DNA of 64,000 bases from an uncultured Pelagibacteraceae bacterium (GTDB lineage: Bacteria; Pseudomonadota; Alphaproteobacteria; Pelagibacterales; Pelagibacteraceae): contig CACJQI010000002.1 in NCBI GenBank assembly GCA_902595535.1, positions 124,001 through 188,000 of the forward strand, written 5' to 3'. This document shows, in pieces, positions 55,040 to 64,000 of the stretch; the stretch's first letter is position 1; every line of letters starts with the position of its first letter. The notes under the pieces were generated by a model. That model saw only the letters and a list, made by a program, of their open reading frames with translations. It searched no databases and was not told the origin of the DNA. A program made the translations under genes and the position numbers.

Positions 55040-56500
55040 ATGGATTCTATAGTTATTGGTGCAGGATTTGGTGGAATAGCAACCGCTCTGAGACTTAGGG
55101 CAAAAGGTCATAAAGTTACTATCATAGAAAAACATCCTGATCTTGGGGGAAGAGCTAGAGTTTTTAAAAAAGATGGTTTTGTATTTGATGGTGGACCAAC
55201 GGTAATTACTGCCCCTTACTTAATTAATGAATTGTTTGAACTTTTTAAAAAAGATCCAAAAGATTATATCGAACTTTCTCCACTAAAAATTTGGTATCAA
55301 TTTATTTTTGAGGATAAGACTAAATTTAATTATTCTGGTGATGAAGAAGAAATGAAAAATCAAATTGAAAATTTAAGTAAAGTAGATGTTAAGGGTTATG
55401 AAAAATTAGTATCATTTACAAAAAAAATTTTTGATAAGGGTTTTACGGAATTAGCAGATGTTCCATTTGATAAGCCATTTGTCATGCTTCAACAACTCCC
55501 AGCTTTATTAAAACTTAAAAGCTATAAATCAGTTTATTCACTAGTTTCCTCTTATGTCCAAAACGAAAAGCTAAGAAGAATGTTGAGTATGCACCCTCTT
55601 TTGGTTGGTGGTAATCCTTTTACTACTACATCAATTTATGGATTAATTCTTTACTTGGAAAAAAAGTGGGGGATACATTATTCGATGGGTGGAACTGGTA
55701 ATATAATTAAAGGTTTAGAAAAATTAATGAATGAAGTTGGTGTAGAAATTATTAAAGATAGTGAAGTTAATAAGATCATTTTAGAAAAAAATAAAATTAC
55801 TGGTGTTCAAATAAATAACCAAACTAATATTAACGCAGATAATGTAATATGTAATGCAGATCCTCCGGCAGTTTATGAAAAATTATTAAATCGAAACAAT
55901 GATAGCTCGTTTTTATTTAAATGGAAAAAAAAGAGAATGGAATATTCTATGGGACTATTTGTTTATTATTTTGGAACAAAGAAAAAATATGAAAATGTTG
56001 AACACCATACAATTAAATTTGGCAATAAATATAAAGAGCATCTAATTGATATATTTGATAAAAAAGAATTAAATAACGACATAAGTTATTATCTTCATAG
56101 ACCTACAGCTACTGATCAATCCATGGCTCCAGATGGAAATGATTGTTTCTATGTCCTTGTACCTGTTCCAAATAACCAATCAAAAATTAATTGGGATATG
56201 GAGGGTGAAAAAATGAAAAATTTAGTTATTGATAAAATGGAACAAGATTTAATGCCAAATCTAAGAGTTAACATCATTTCTGATTTTTATTTAACACCTG
56301 ATTATTTTGAAAAGGAACTAAACACTAAATATGGTTCAGGTTTTTCAATTCAACCAAAATTTACTCAATCAGCTTATTTTAGATTTCATAACAAATCTGA
56401 AATATATGATGGTCTATATTTTGTGGGAGCAGGAACACACCCTGGGGCAGGAGTTCCGGGAGTACTATCATCTGCAAAAGTGTTAGACAAAATTCTATGA
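55040..56500 (+). CDS. crtI: Phytoene desaturase
   Basis: SIVIGAGFGGIATALRLRAKGHKVTIIEKHPDLGGRARVF; C-terminal YFVGAGTHPGAGVPGVLSSAKVL. Confidence 0.96.
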   Translation: MDSIVIGAGFGGIATALRLRAKGHKVTIIEKHPDLGGRARVFKKDGFVFDGGPTVITAPYLINELFELFKKDPKDYIELSPLKIWYQFIFEDKTKFNYSGDEEEMKNQIENLSKVDVKGYEKLVSFTKKIFDKGFTELADVPFDKPFVMLQQLPALLKLKSYKSVYSLVSSYVQNEKLRRMLSMHPLLVGGNPFTTTSIYGLILYLEKKWGIHYSMGGTGNIIKGLEKLMNEVGVEIIKDSEVNKIILEKNKITGVQINNQTNINADNVICNADPPAVYEKLLNRNNDSSFLFKWKKKRMEYSMGLFVYYFGTKKKYENVEHHTIKFGNKYKEHLIDIFDKKELNNDISYYLHRPTATDQSMAPDGNDCFYVLVPVPNNQSKINWDMEGEKMKNLVIDKMEQDLMPNLRVNIISDFYLTPDYFEKELNTKYGSGFSIQPKFTQSAYFRFHNKSEIYDGLYFVGAGTHPGAGVPGVLSSAKVLDKIL

Positions 56501-57351
56501 TCCAAAATAAAAACTATTTATCAATTTATGCCAAATCATTTAATTGGGCAGGTTTTTTTTTACCAAAGCAAACTTATCAAAAATGTTCTGCATTATATGA
56601 CTTTTGTAGAGTTGCAGACAATATAGCAGACGATAAAAATTCTATTGAATTAAAAGAAAGTGAATTCAATGAATTTAAAAATGACTTTATGCAAAAAAAT
56701 TACAACAATCCTATTATTGAAAATATGTGGGAAATAATTGATGAGTTTAGTATTTCATTGAAAGTTGTGAATGATTTATTTGATGGAATTCAATCTGATA
56801 TTAAACAAACAGTTAAATTAAATTCTAAAAAAGAATTATTAATTTATTCATATAGGGTTGCAGGAACAGTAGGTTTAATGATGGCAAAAATTTTAAAAGT
56901 AAATAAGAAAAGTTCTTTAAAATCAGCAATAGATTTAGGTATTGCAATGCAATTGACTAATATTTCAAGAGATGTGGTTGAAGATCTAAGTAATGGTAGA
57001 TCATATATAAATGAAAACTTTGATGATATAAAATCAACATTGCAACTAGCTGAAAAATTTTATGAAAGTTCATTTTACTCAATAAATGAAATTCCAATAA
57101 GATTTCGTTTTTCAATTTTGGTTGCAAGAAGAGTTTATAGAAAAATAGGATATAAAATTCTTAATAAGAAAAGCATAGAGAATTATAAAGCATCTGGTAA
57201 AATTTTTGTTTCAAACCTTGAAAAGATAATTGAGACTTTTTTTGCAATATTTGATTTAATTAAATTATTGTTAGTCAATAAAAATGATGATCATGTCGAA
57301 CACGATCATTTTTTAATAAGTGAGGAATTAAATCTTAATGAAAGAATTTGA
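56497..57351 (+). CDS. crtB: Phytoene synthase
   Basis: LYDFCRVADNIADD, AMQLTNISRDVVEDLSNGRSYI. Confidence 0.95.
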   Translation: MIQNKNYLSIYAKSFNWAGFFLPKQTYQKCSALYDFCRVADNIADDKNSIELKESEFNEFKNDFMQKNYNNPIIENMWEIIDEFSISLKVVNDLFDGIQSDIKQTVKLNSKKELLIYSYRVAGTVGLMMAKILKVNKKSSLKSAIDLGIAMQLTNISRDVVEDLSNGRSYINENFDDIKSTLQLAEKFYESSFYSINEIPIRFRFSILVARRVYRKIGYKILNKKSIENYKASGKIFVSNLEKIIETFFAIFDLIKLLLVNKNDDHVEHDHFLISEELNLNERI

Positions 57352-58402
57352 CTATATAATTAATGGAGGTGGATGCGCAGGTTTATCGCTGGCCTACGAA
57401 TTAAATATTCATTCAGAATTATCCAATAAAACTCTAGCTATTATCGAAAATCGTGATGAATACAAAAGAGATAAAACATGGTCTTTTTGGAGAGTTTCAT
57501 CTCATAACTTCGAAGACTGTGTGAAAAAAAATTGGAATAATTTTACAATAAATATCCCTCATCACACAAAACATATGGAATGCAGAAGTGCTCCTTATCA
57601 AACAATTGATAGTGGATTATTTTATAAAAAAATAATCGATAATTTGGAACAAAATAATAACATTCATTTTTTTAAAGATATTAAAGAAATAAAAACTGAA
57701 AATTCTTTTATTTTTAATAGTGTTTGTAATGTTTCAGAAAATAAAGATAGTTTATGGCAACATTTTTCGGGAATTGAAATAGAGGCTGAAAAAGAGATTT
57801 TTGATGATGAAATATTTAATTTAATGGATTTTGATTGTGATCAGAAGGATAGTGTGCATTTTTTTTATACTTTACCTTATTCAAAAACTAAAGCATTAGT
57901 AGAAACTACTTGGATTTCTGATCTTAATGATCCCTCATTAAAAGATTATGATAAACAATTAAAAGATTATATTGAAAATAATTTAAAAATTAAAAACTAT
58001 AAAATAAATTATAAAGAAACAGGTCAAATTCCTTTGTTTCATCCAAAGTATATTAAAAAACTAAACCAGATTGAAATTGGTACAGCAGGAGGTATGACTA
58101 GATTAAGCACAGGATATACTTTTTTAAATATTCAAGAACAAAGCAAATATATCAGACAAAATATAAATAAAATAAAAGAAATAGAGTTATTTTCTATAAG
58201 TAAAAAATATCAATTTTTAGATAATATTTTTTTAAAAGTTTTAAAAAAAAATCCAAAAGAAATGCCAATAATATTCTATAAAATGTTTAATTGTTCCTCA
58301 AATACAATAATTAACTTTCTTTCAAATAAAAGTAAAATACACGAAGATTTTTCTATAATAGCTAAAATGCCTAAATGGATGTTTTTAAAACAACTATTTT
58401 AA
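57338..58402 (+). CDS. crtY: Lycopene beta-cyclase
   Basis: DYIINGGGCAGLSLAYEL, KTWSFWR, DSVHFFYTLPYSKTKALVETTW, GTAGGMTRLSTGYTFLNIQ. Confidence 0.94.
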   Translation: MKEFDYIINGGGCAGLSLAYELNIHSELSNKTLAIIENRDEYKRDKTWSFWRVSSHNFEDCVKKNWNNFTINIPHHTKHMECRSAPYQTIDSGLFYKKIIDNLEQNNNIHFFKDIKEIKTENSFIFNSVCNVSENKDSLWQHFSGIEIEAEKEIFDDEIFNLMDFDCDQKDSVHFFYTLPYSKTKALVETTWISDLNDPSLKDYDKQLKDYIENNLKIKNYKINYKETGQIPLFHPKYIKKLNQIEIGTAGGMTRLSTGYTFLNIQEQSKYIRQNINKIKEIELFSISKKYQFLDNIFLKVLKKNPKEMPIIFYKMFNCSSNTIINFLSNKSKIHEDFSIIAKMPKWMFLKQLF

Positions 58403-58404
58403 AT

Positions 58405-59340
58405 ATGAATAACCAAATACAAAAAAAAAATTTAAATCATTCTTTTATTTTTTTTTTATTTTGTAATATTTTTTCATTTATAGTTTTTAAATTTAGTAAT
58501 TTTAATATTTCATCATTAATATGCCTTTGTTTAATCTTGATAATTGGTGTATCTCATGGATCTTTAGATCATGAAAAAGGTAGAAAGCTTTTTAAAATAT
58601 TTAATATTAATTCAATTTCTATCTTTTATATTTCTTATATTTCAATATCAATTTTAGTAGTTGCTATATGGATATTCATGCCATCCCTTTCTTTAATTAT
58701 ATTTTTGATTGTAGCATCTTACCATTTTGGAAAAGAGGACACTCAATTTTTAACAAGTAAAGTGTCTATTTTTAATCAAATACTTTTTTTCTTTAAAGGA
58801 TTGTTAATTATACTTGCGCCAATGTTTTTTAACTTTGATGATACAGTATTGATATTTAAACTTATATTGGTTGATAATGAAAATTTTTATCTAACTTTAG
58901 ATTTTATAGAGTCTAATAAAGTATTGCCCGTTTTAATACTTTTAAGCACACTTTCTAGTATTTATCTGTTTTTAAAAGAATTCAATTTAAAGAAATTTTC
59001 TATTTTCTTAGATTATTTTTCAATTTTAATATTAAATTATTATCTTTCTCCTTTGGTAGCTTTTACAATGTATTTTTGTTTCTTGCATTCAGTAAGACAT
59101 AGTATGTCTCTAATTTATGAGATTGATAATCAAAATTTTTCTAATGGAATTAAAATATTCATTATAAAAGCTATACCGTTAACAATCCTGACAGGTATTT
59201 TTTGTTTAATTGGTCTATATTTATTAAATAATAACTATGGTTTAGATAGTTCAATTTTGAAAATAATATTTATAGGTTTGGCGTCTTTGACCTTTCCACA
59301 TATATTGCTGGAATATTTTTTAGAAAAATATGAAAAATAA
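58405..59340 (+). CDS. blh: Beta-carotene 15,15'-dioxygenase, Brp/Blh family
   Basis: Polytopic; GVSHGSLDHEKGR, VASYHFGKEDTQF, FCFLHSVRHSMSLI metal-binding His motifs; directly after crtY. Confidence 0.9.
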   Translation: MNNQIQKKNLNHSFIFFLFCNIFSFIVFKFSNFNISSLICLCLILIIGVSHGSLDHEKGRKLFKIFNINSISIFYISYISISILVVAIWIFMPSLSLIIFLIVASYHFGKEDTQFLTSKVSIFNQILFFFKGLLIILAPMFFNFDDTVLIFKLILVDNENFYLTLDFIESNKVLPVLILLSTLSSIYLFLKEFNLKKFSIFLDYFSILILNYYLSPLVAFTMYFCFLHSVRHSMSLIYEIDNQNFSNGIKIFIIKAIPLTILTGIFCLIGLYLLNNNYGLDSSILKIIFIGLASLTFPHILLEYFLEKYEK

Positions 59341-60274
59341 AGAAAAAAAAATTTTACTTTCTGCTCCACGAGGATTTTGTGCTGGAGTTGAAAGAGCTAT
59401 TGAAATAGTTGAAAAATCTATAGAAAAATATGGAGTTCCAGTTTATGTACGCCACGAAATTGTCCACAATAAATATGTTGTGGATGATTTAAAAAATAAA
59501 GGGGCAATATTCGTGGAAGAATTAGAGGAGATAAAAGATAAATCAAGACCAGTGATTTTTTCTGCACATGGAGTACCAAAAAAAGTACCTGAAGATGCTA
59601 AAAATTATAACATGACTTATGTTGATGCAACATGTCCATTAGTTTCAAAAGTACACCGAGAAGCAGAAAATCTTTATAAAGCTGGATATCATATAATTTT
59701 AATTGGACATGAAAATCATCCAGAAGTAATTGGAACTATGGGTCAATTACCAAGAGGAACTATTGATCTAATTCAAAATGAAGAAGAGGCTTTAAACTAT
59801 AAAAATAAACTTAATAAAAAAATTGCTTATGTAACACAGACAACTTTATCTGTTGATGACACGAAAGATATTATTAAAATTTTAAAAGATAAATTTAAAG
59901 ATATACATGAAACACCCAAAGAAGATATTTGTTATGCAACAACAAATAGACAAATGGCTGTTAAAAATATAGCAAAAAAGTGTGATGTTTTTTTTGTAAT
60001 TGGAAGTAGAAATTCCTCAAACTCAGTAAGACTTGTTGAGGTTGCGAAAAAATCAGGTTGCCCCAAATCTTATTTAATTCATTCTCAAAGTGAAATACCA
60101 TATGAACAAATTGAAAATGCGAATACAATTGGAATATCTTCTGGTGCATCAGCGCCTGAAATTTTAGTAGAAAACTTTATAAGTGATCTAAAAAAAAGAT
60201 TTACTATTAATATAGATGAAGTAGAAATAATCAAAGAAGACGTTGTATTTAAAATCCCAAAAAAATTAAATTAA
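59330..60274 (+). CDS. ispH: 4-hydroxy-3-methylbut-2-enyl diphosphate reductase
   Basis: APRGFCAGVERAIEIVE, VHNKYVVDDLKNKGAIFVEEL, VDATCPLVSKVH. Confidence 0.98.
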   Translation: MKNKEKKILLSAPRGFCAGVERAIEIVEKSIEKYGVPVYVRHEIVHNKYVVDDLKNKGAIFVEELEEIKDKSRPVIFSAHGVPKKVPEDAKNYNMTYVDATCPLVSKVHREAENLYKAGYHIILIGHENHPEVIGTMGQLPRGTIDLIQNEEEALNYKNKLNKKIAYVTQTTLSVDDTKDIIKILKDKFKDIHETPKEDICYATTNRQMAVKNIAKKCDVFFVIGSRNSSNSVRLVEVAKKSGCPKSYLIHSQSEIPYEQIENANTIGISSGASAPEILVENFISDLKKRFTINIDEVEIIKEDVVFKIPKKLN

Positions 60275-61240
60275 ATGGCCGTATACACAAAAATTAGAAG
60301 TAAAGATATTCATTTAATAAATTCTAGATTTAATATTGATAAAATTAAAAGCTTTCATGGTATTAAAAAAGGGATTGAAAATACAAATTACTTATTAAAA
60401 ACAAAAAACGAAAAGTTTATTTTAACAATTTTTGAAAAGAGAGTTTCTAATAAAGAAATACCTTTTTTTATGAAACTAATGGATAATTTAAATCAATCAA
60501 AGATTAGTTGTCCAAAACCTCTTAAAGATAAAAATGGAAAATACCTCTTTAAATTAAAAAATAAAATAGCATGCGTAGTCACATTTTTAAAAGGAAAAGA
60601 TAAGCAAATTCTGAATATAAATAATTGTTATCAAGTTGGAAGAGTAATTTCTAAAATGCATTCCATTACAAAAAAGTTAAAATTCTCAAGGAAAAATTCC
60701 ATGGGAATTCAAAACTTAAATACTTTACTTAAAAGTATTAAATTTAAATCTAAAAAAAATTCTAATTTAGAGAAATTTTTGGCAAAAAATTTGAGTAATA
60801 TAAAAAAAAATTGGCCTTCAAAATTACCTAACGGAATTATTCATGGTGACTTATTTATTGATAATATTTTTTTTAAAAAAGATAAGCTTTCAGGAGTAAT
60901 TGACTTTTATTTTGCTGCTAATGACTTTTTTATGTATGAAATAGCTATTTGTATAAATGCATTATGTTTTGATAAAAAGAATAATAAATTTAAAATTAAT
61001 AAACAAAAGGTAAAAAATTTAATAAAAGGTTATGAGTCTGTAAGAAAAATTACAATTAAAGAAAAAAAATCACTAAATATTTTATGTAGAGGTGCTGCAA
61101 TTAGATATTTACTTACAAGACTTTATGATTACTCCAATACTCCTAAAACAGCTTTAATACAAATTAAAGACCCTAATGAATATTATCAAAAACTTATTAC
61201 TCACAATAATTTAAGCTCATATAGAGATTATCTATTTTAA
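60275..61240 (+). CDS. thrB: Homoserine kinase, ThrB2/APH-fold type
   Basis: HGIKKGIENTNYLLKT, NGIIHGDLFIDNIFFKKDKLSGVIDFYFA; TAA of ispH abuts its ATG. Confidence 0.88.
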   Translation: MAVYTKIRSKDIHLINSRFNIDKIKSFHGIKKGIENTNYLLKTKNEKFILTIFEKRVSNKEIPFFMKLMDNLNQSKISCPKPLKDKNGKYLFKLKNKIACVVTFLKGKDKQILNINNCYQVGRVISKMHSITKKLKFSRKNSMGIQNLNTLLKSIKFKSKKNSNLEKFLAKNLSNIKKNWPSKLPNGIIHGDLFIDNIFFKKDKLSGVIDFYFAANDFFMYEIAICINALCFDKKNNKFKINKQKVKNLIKGYESVRKITIKEKKSLNILCRGAAIRYLLTRLYDYSNTPKTALIQIKDPNEYYQKLITHNNLSSYRDYLF

Positions 61241-61665
61241 TGATCACAATATATACAGATGGTTCTTGTTTAACTAACCCTGGAAATGGAGGATGGGCAG
61301 CAATAATTAATCAAGATGGTAAGATTAAAAAAATTACTGGAAGTGAGAAAAATACAACAAACAATAGAATGGAACTTTTAGCGCCAATTAACGCTTTGAA
61401 ACAAATTGATACTAAATCAAAAATAGAAATTTTCACCGACTCTCAATATGTAAAACTAGGTATAACCGATTGGATAAATAAATGGGTGAATAATAACTGG
61501 CAAACTTCAAAAAAAGAAGATGTAAAAAATAAAGATTTGTGGTTAGAGTTGTATAATCTAAACCAATCTCTTGATGTTAATTGGAATTGGGTGAAAGCCC
61601 ATGATGGCAATCCTCTTAATGAAGAAGTAGATTTATTAGCAAAACAAGCTGCTAATCTAAACTAA
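61240..61665 (+). CDS. rnhA: Ribonuclease HI
   Basis: ITIYTDGSCLTNPGNGGWAAII, NNRMELLAPINAL, DSQYVKLGITDWI. Confidence 0.97.
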   Translation: MITIYTDGSCLTNPGNGGWAAIINQDGKIKKITGSEKNTTNNRMELLAPINALKQIDTKSKIEIFTDSQYVKLGITDWINKWVNNNWQTSKKEDVKNKDLWLELYNLNQSLDVNWNWVKAHDGNPLNEEVDLLAKQAANLN

Positions 61666-62142
61666 CTCAAGAAAATTTTTAGCTGCTGATACTTCACATG
61701 AACCAGTATCTTTTTCTTCCTGTAACTTAATAAGCTTTAAATTATCGATTAACATAGTATATCTATTTGATCTTATTCCGAGACCTCTTCCACTTTTATC
61801 TACATCAGCACCTATTGCTTTTGTAAAATTTAAAAAGGGATCTCCTGCCATTAAGATTTTTTCACCTACATTGTTTTCCTTACCCCAAGCATTCATCACA
61901 AATGGATCATTAACTGAAATGCAAATTATTTTATCAATGCCTTTTTTTTTATATTCTTCATACATATTTATGTAACCAGGTAAATGTTTTGCTGAACAAA
62001 CTGAGGTATAAGCTCCAGGCAAACCAAATAACACAACCTTCTTATTCTTTATTATCTCTTCAATATTCCTTTTAATCGGCTCACCGTCTTCAAGTATAAA
62101 AATTTCTGAATTTGGAATTTTATCATTTTCTTTTATATTCAT
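61657..62142 (-). CDS. Peroxiredoxin (Prx5/AhpE-like)
   Basis: VVLFGLPGAYTSVCSAKHLPGYI, SVNDPFVMNAWGK. Confidence 0.92.
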   Translation of the reverse strand: MNIKENDKIPNSEIFILEDGEPIKRNIEEIIKNKKVVLFGLPGAYTSVCSAKHLPGYINMYEEYKKKGIDKIICISVNDPFVMNAWGKENNVGEKILMAGDPFLNFTKAIGADVDKSGRGLGIRSNRYTMLIDNLKLIKLQEEKDTGSCEVSAAKNFLELV

Positions 62143-63521
62143 TAAATTCTTTCTTTTATATGATGTTTTACTTTATCAACATTGTTTTCAATAATATCAT
62201 AATTTTCTTTTTCATTCATTACAAACCTTAGCTCCTGAGGTAGATCAGATTTTAAATTAATTGATTTCATGATTGCTTCAGGAAACTTAGATGGATGTGC
62301 CGTAGCCAATACTATGTTGTTCCCATCAATATTTACTTTATCAAAAGCTCTATAACCGATAGCACTATGAGGATCTAGAATTAAATCAAATTTTTCATAA
62401 ACTGATTTAATAGTCTCCAAAATTTCATTTTCACTCATTCTTGAAGAAGCAAAATCGATTTTTATTTGATCTAATTTTTCTTTATCTAGTATATATTTAT
62501 TCTTATCTTGAATATCATTCATGGCATTTATAGTTTTTAAATCATCTTTGCCATTTAAGTCGTAAATAAGTCTTTCAAAATTACTAGCAATTTGTATATC
62601 CATACTTGGTGAAATAGTTTCATTTACGTTTTCAACCTCATAACTCCCCATTGAGATTGCTCTGTGTAAAATATCATTTTGATTTGTTGCAACAATTAAC
62701 TTGTTTATTGGTAGGCCCATTTTCTTAGCTAAATATCCAGCATAAATATCTCCAAAATTTCCTGTTGGAACTGAAAAATTAATTGTCTGTTTATTGTCTT
62801 CTACCAAACAATAGCTATAAAAATAATATACACTCTGAGCAATAATTCTTGCCCAATTAATTGAATTAACTCCTGACATTTTAATATTATTAGAAAAATC
62901 TTTGTCAGCAAACATTGCTTTTACAAGATTTTGACAATCATCAAAGTTTCCTTCAATAGCAATATTAAATACATTATTATCTTTTCCGGTTGTCATTAAT
63001 TTTCTTTGAACTGATGAAACACGATTATGAGGATGAAGAACAAAAATATTTACATTCTCTTTTCCCTTGATTGCATCTATTGCTGCTGCTCCTGTATCTC
63101 CTGAAGTTGCAACAACAATATTTATTTTTTCATTTTCATTTTTTAAATAATATTCATAAAAATTACCTAATAATTGCATCGCAACATCCTTAAATGCTAA
63201 TGTTGGGCCATGGAATAATTCTAGTATAGATCGGTCGCCAACTTTAATAAGATTTACAACATTTTTTTCTCTAAACACTGAGTATGATTTTTCAACAGTT
63301 TTACTTAATTCATTTTCACTCATAAAATCGTCAATAAAAGGAAAAATAATTTTTTTTGCTAAGTCTATGTAGCTAAGATTTTTAAAACTATTGATTTCGT
63401 CTTTACTATATTTGTTTAAAGTTTGAGGAATAAATAAACCCCCATCATCTGCAAGGCCTTTAATAAAAACATCTTTAAATTTAAAGGTTTTTGAACTGTT
63501 TCGAGTGCTTATATATTCCAT
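62142..63521 (-). CDS. thrC: Threonine synthase
   Basis: LADDGGLFIPQTL, LFHGPTLAFKDVAMQLLG, VATSGDTGAAAIDAIKG. Confidence 0.97.
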   Translation of the reverse strand: MEYISTRNSSKTFKFKDVFIKGLADDGGLFIPQTLNKYSKDEINSFKNLSYIDLAKKIIFPFIDDFMSENELSKTVEKSYSVFREKNVVNLIKVGDRSILELFHGPTLAFKDVAMQLLGNFYEYYLKNENEKINIVVATSGDTGAAAIDAIKGKENVNIFVLHPHNRVSSVQRKLMTTGKDNNVFNIAIEGNFDDCQNLVKAMFADKDFSNNIKMSGVNSINWARIIAQSVYYFYSYCLVEDNKQTINFSVPTGNFGDIYAGYLAKKMGLPINKLIVATNQNDILHRAISMGSYEVENVNETISPSMDIQIASNFERLIYDLNGKDDLKTINAMNDIQDKNKYILDKEKLDQIKIDFASSRMSENEILETIKSVYEKFDLILDPHSAIGYRAFDKVNIDGNNIVLATAHPSKFPEAIMKSINLKSDLPQELRFVMNEKENYDIIENNVDKVKHHIKERI

Positions 63522-64000
63522 CTAATAATTTTTTTTTCTAAAATATAGATATATCAAAAGAATTGAAATCGCCATTGAAAACCAAGTAATTGCATACTTT
63601 TTATGATTGTTTGAAATATTTGCAGTAATCACTTTTGGTTTTGGTAATTTATAATCTCCATTTAAGTAAATGACATAATCAGAAAATTTTTTTCCAGTGT
63701 ATTTGAAAATATCTTCTCTATTTAAAGTAAACCAATAATTTTTATTTATATCATTATCCGGTTTAAATGTACTTGCTTTATGTTGTAATTTTAAGGTTCC
63801 AATTATGTTGCTTTCATTTATCAAATTAACTTCGGGCTTATCTTTTTTATCAAATGGTATCCAGCCCCTATTAATTAGATAATTTTCATTATTAATTATA
63901 ATAGGGTTAATTACTTCAAAACCTGGTTTTCCACTTTCATTTAAATTGTATAAATAAATTTGTTTATTAAAATCAATAATTCCTGAAGTTTTAATTCTTA
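63522..64000 (-). CDS. SURF1-family cytochrome oxidase assembly protein, partial (5' end beyond window)
   Basis: Frame is open to the right edge: ...NNENYLINRGWIPFDKKDKPEVN + INESNIIGTLK...KYAITWFSMAISILLIYLYF, SURF1 NRGW motif and C-terminal TM. Confidence 0.88.
   Translation of the reverse strand, partial: RIKTSGIIDFNKQIYLYNLNESGKPGFEVINPIIINNENYLINRGWIPFDKKDKPEVNLINESNIIGTLKLQHKASTFKPDNDINKNYWFTLNREDIFKYTGKKFSDYVIYLNGDYKLPKPKVITANISNNHKKYAITWFSMAISILLIYLYFRKKNY

Noticed and set aside
63522-63824. 100-aa stand-alone ORF at right edge
   Set aside because: The TTG is not a real start; the frame stays open to the window end and encodes the C-terminal part of SURF1.

Overview
This is a 64 kb, very AT-rich, gene-dense chromosomal window. 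Low GC, short or overlapping gene junctions and gene content place it (inference, no database search) in a streamlined alphaproteobacterium of the SAR11/Pelagibacterales type. It is mostly housekeeping: rsmH(partial)-ftsZ-mraZ, rnpB, an AmpD-like amidase, mlaA/mlaC, rpoD-dnaG-yqeY, carAB, trxB, aspC, uvrB-SDR-hydrolase-folB-uvrC, pgsA, ilvE, a MarR/OmpR/EnvZ-like regulator set, lgt, prs, rplY, pth, ychF, petABC, hemF, greA, cca, ispE, rnhB, ccrM, mutY, a DUF721 protein, smc, the ATP synthase F0 genes, a crtI-crtB-crtY-blh retinal pathway run, ispH, thrB, rnhA, a peroxiredoxin, thrC and a partial SURF1 gene. There are three tRNA genes. I see no prophage, transposon, CRISPR array or obvious defence island. 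The best leads are: (i) a tRNA-Val(GAC) with intact stems but no canonical T-loop or D-loop elbow motifs; (ii) a mraZ-ftsZ promoter with three TGGGN MraZ boxes and a nearby GANTC; (iii) a ccrM promoter with a cluster of CcrM GANTC sites; (iv) an 18-bp long-range inverted pairing between rnpB and mraZ that may be an undescribed structured RNA; (v) a 44-aa membrane micro-ORF abutting rnhB; (vi) an unusually short SMC without a recognisable hinge; (vii) tRNAs placed 7 nt after rpoD and 3 nt before cca; (viii) interlocked convergent stop codons and very short divergent gaps.
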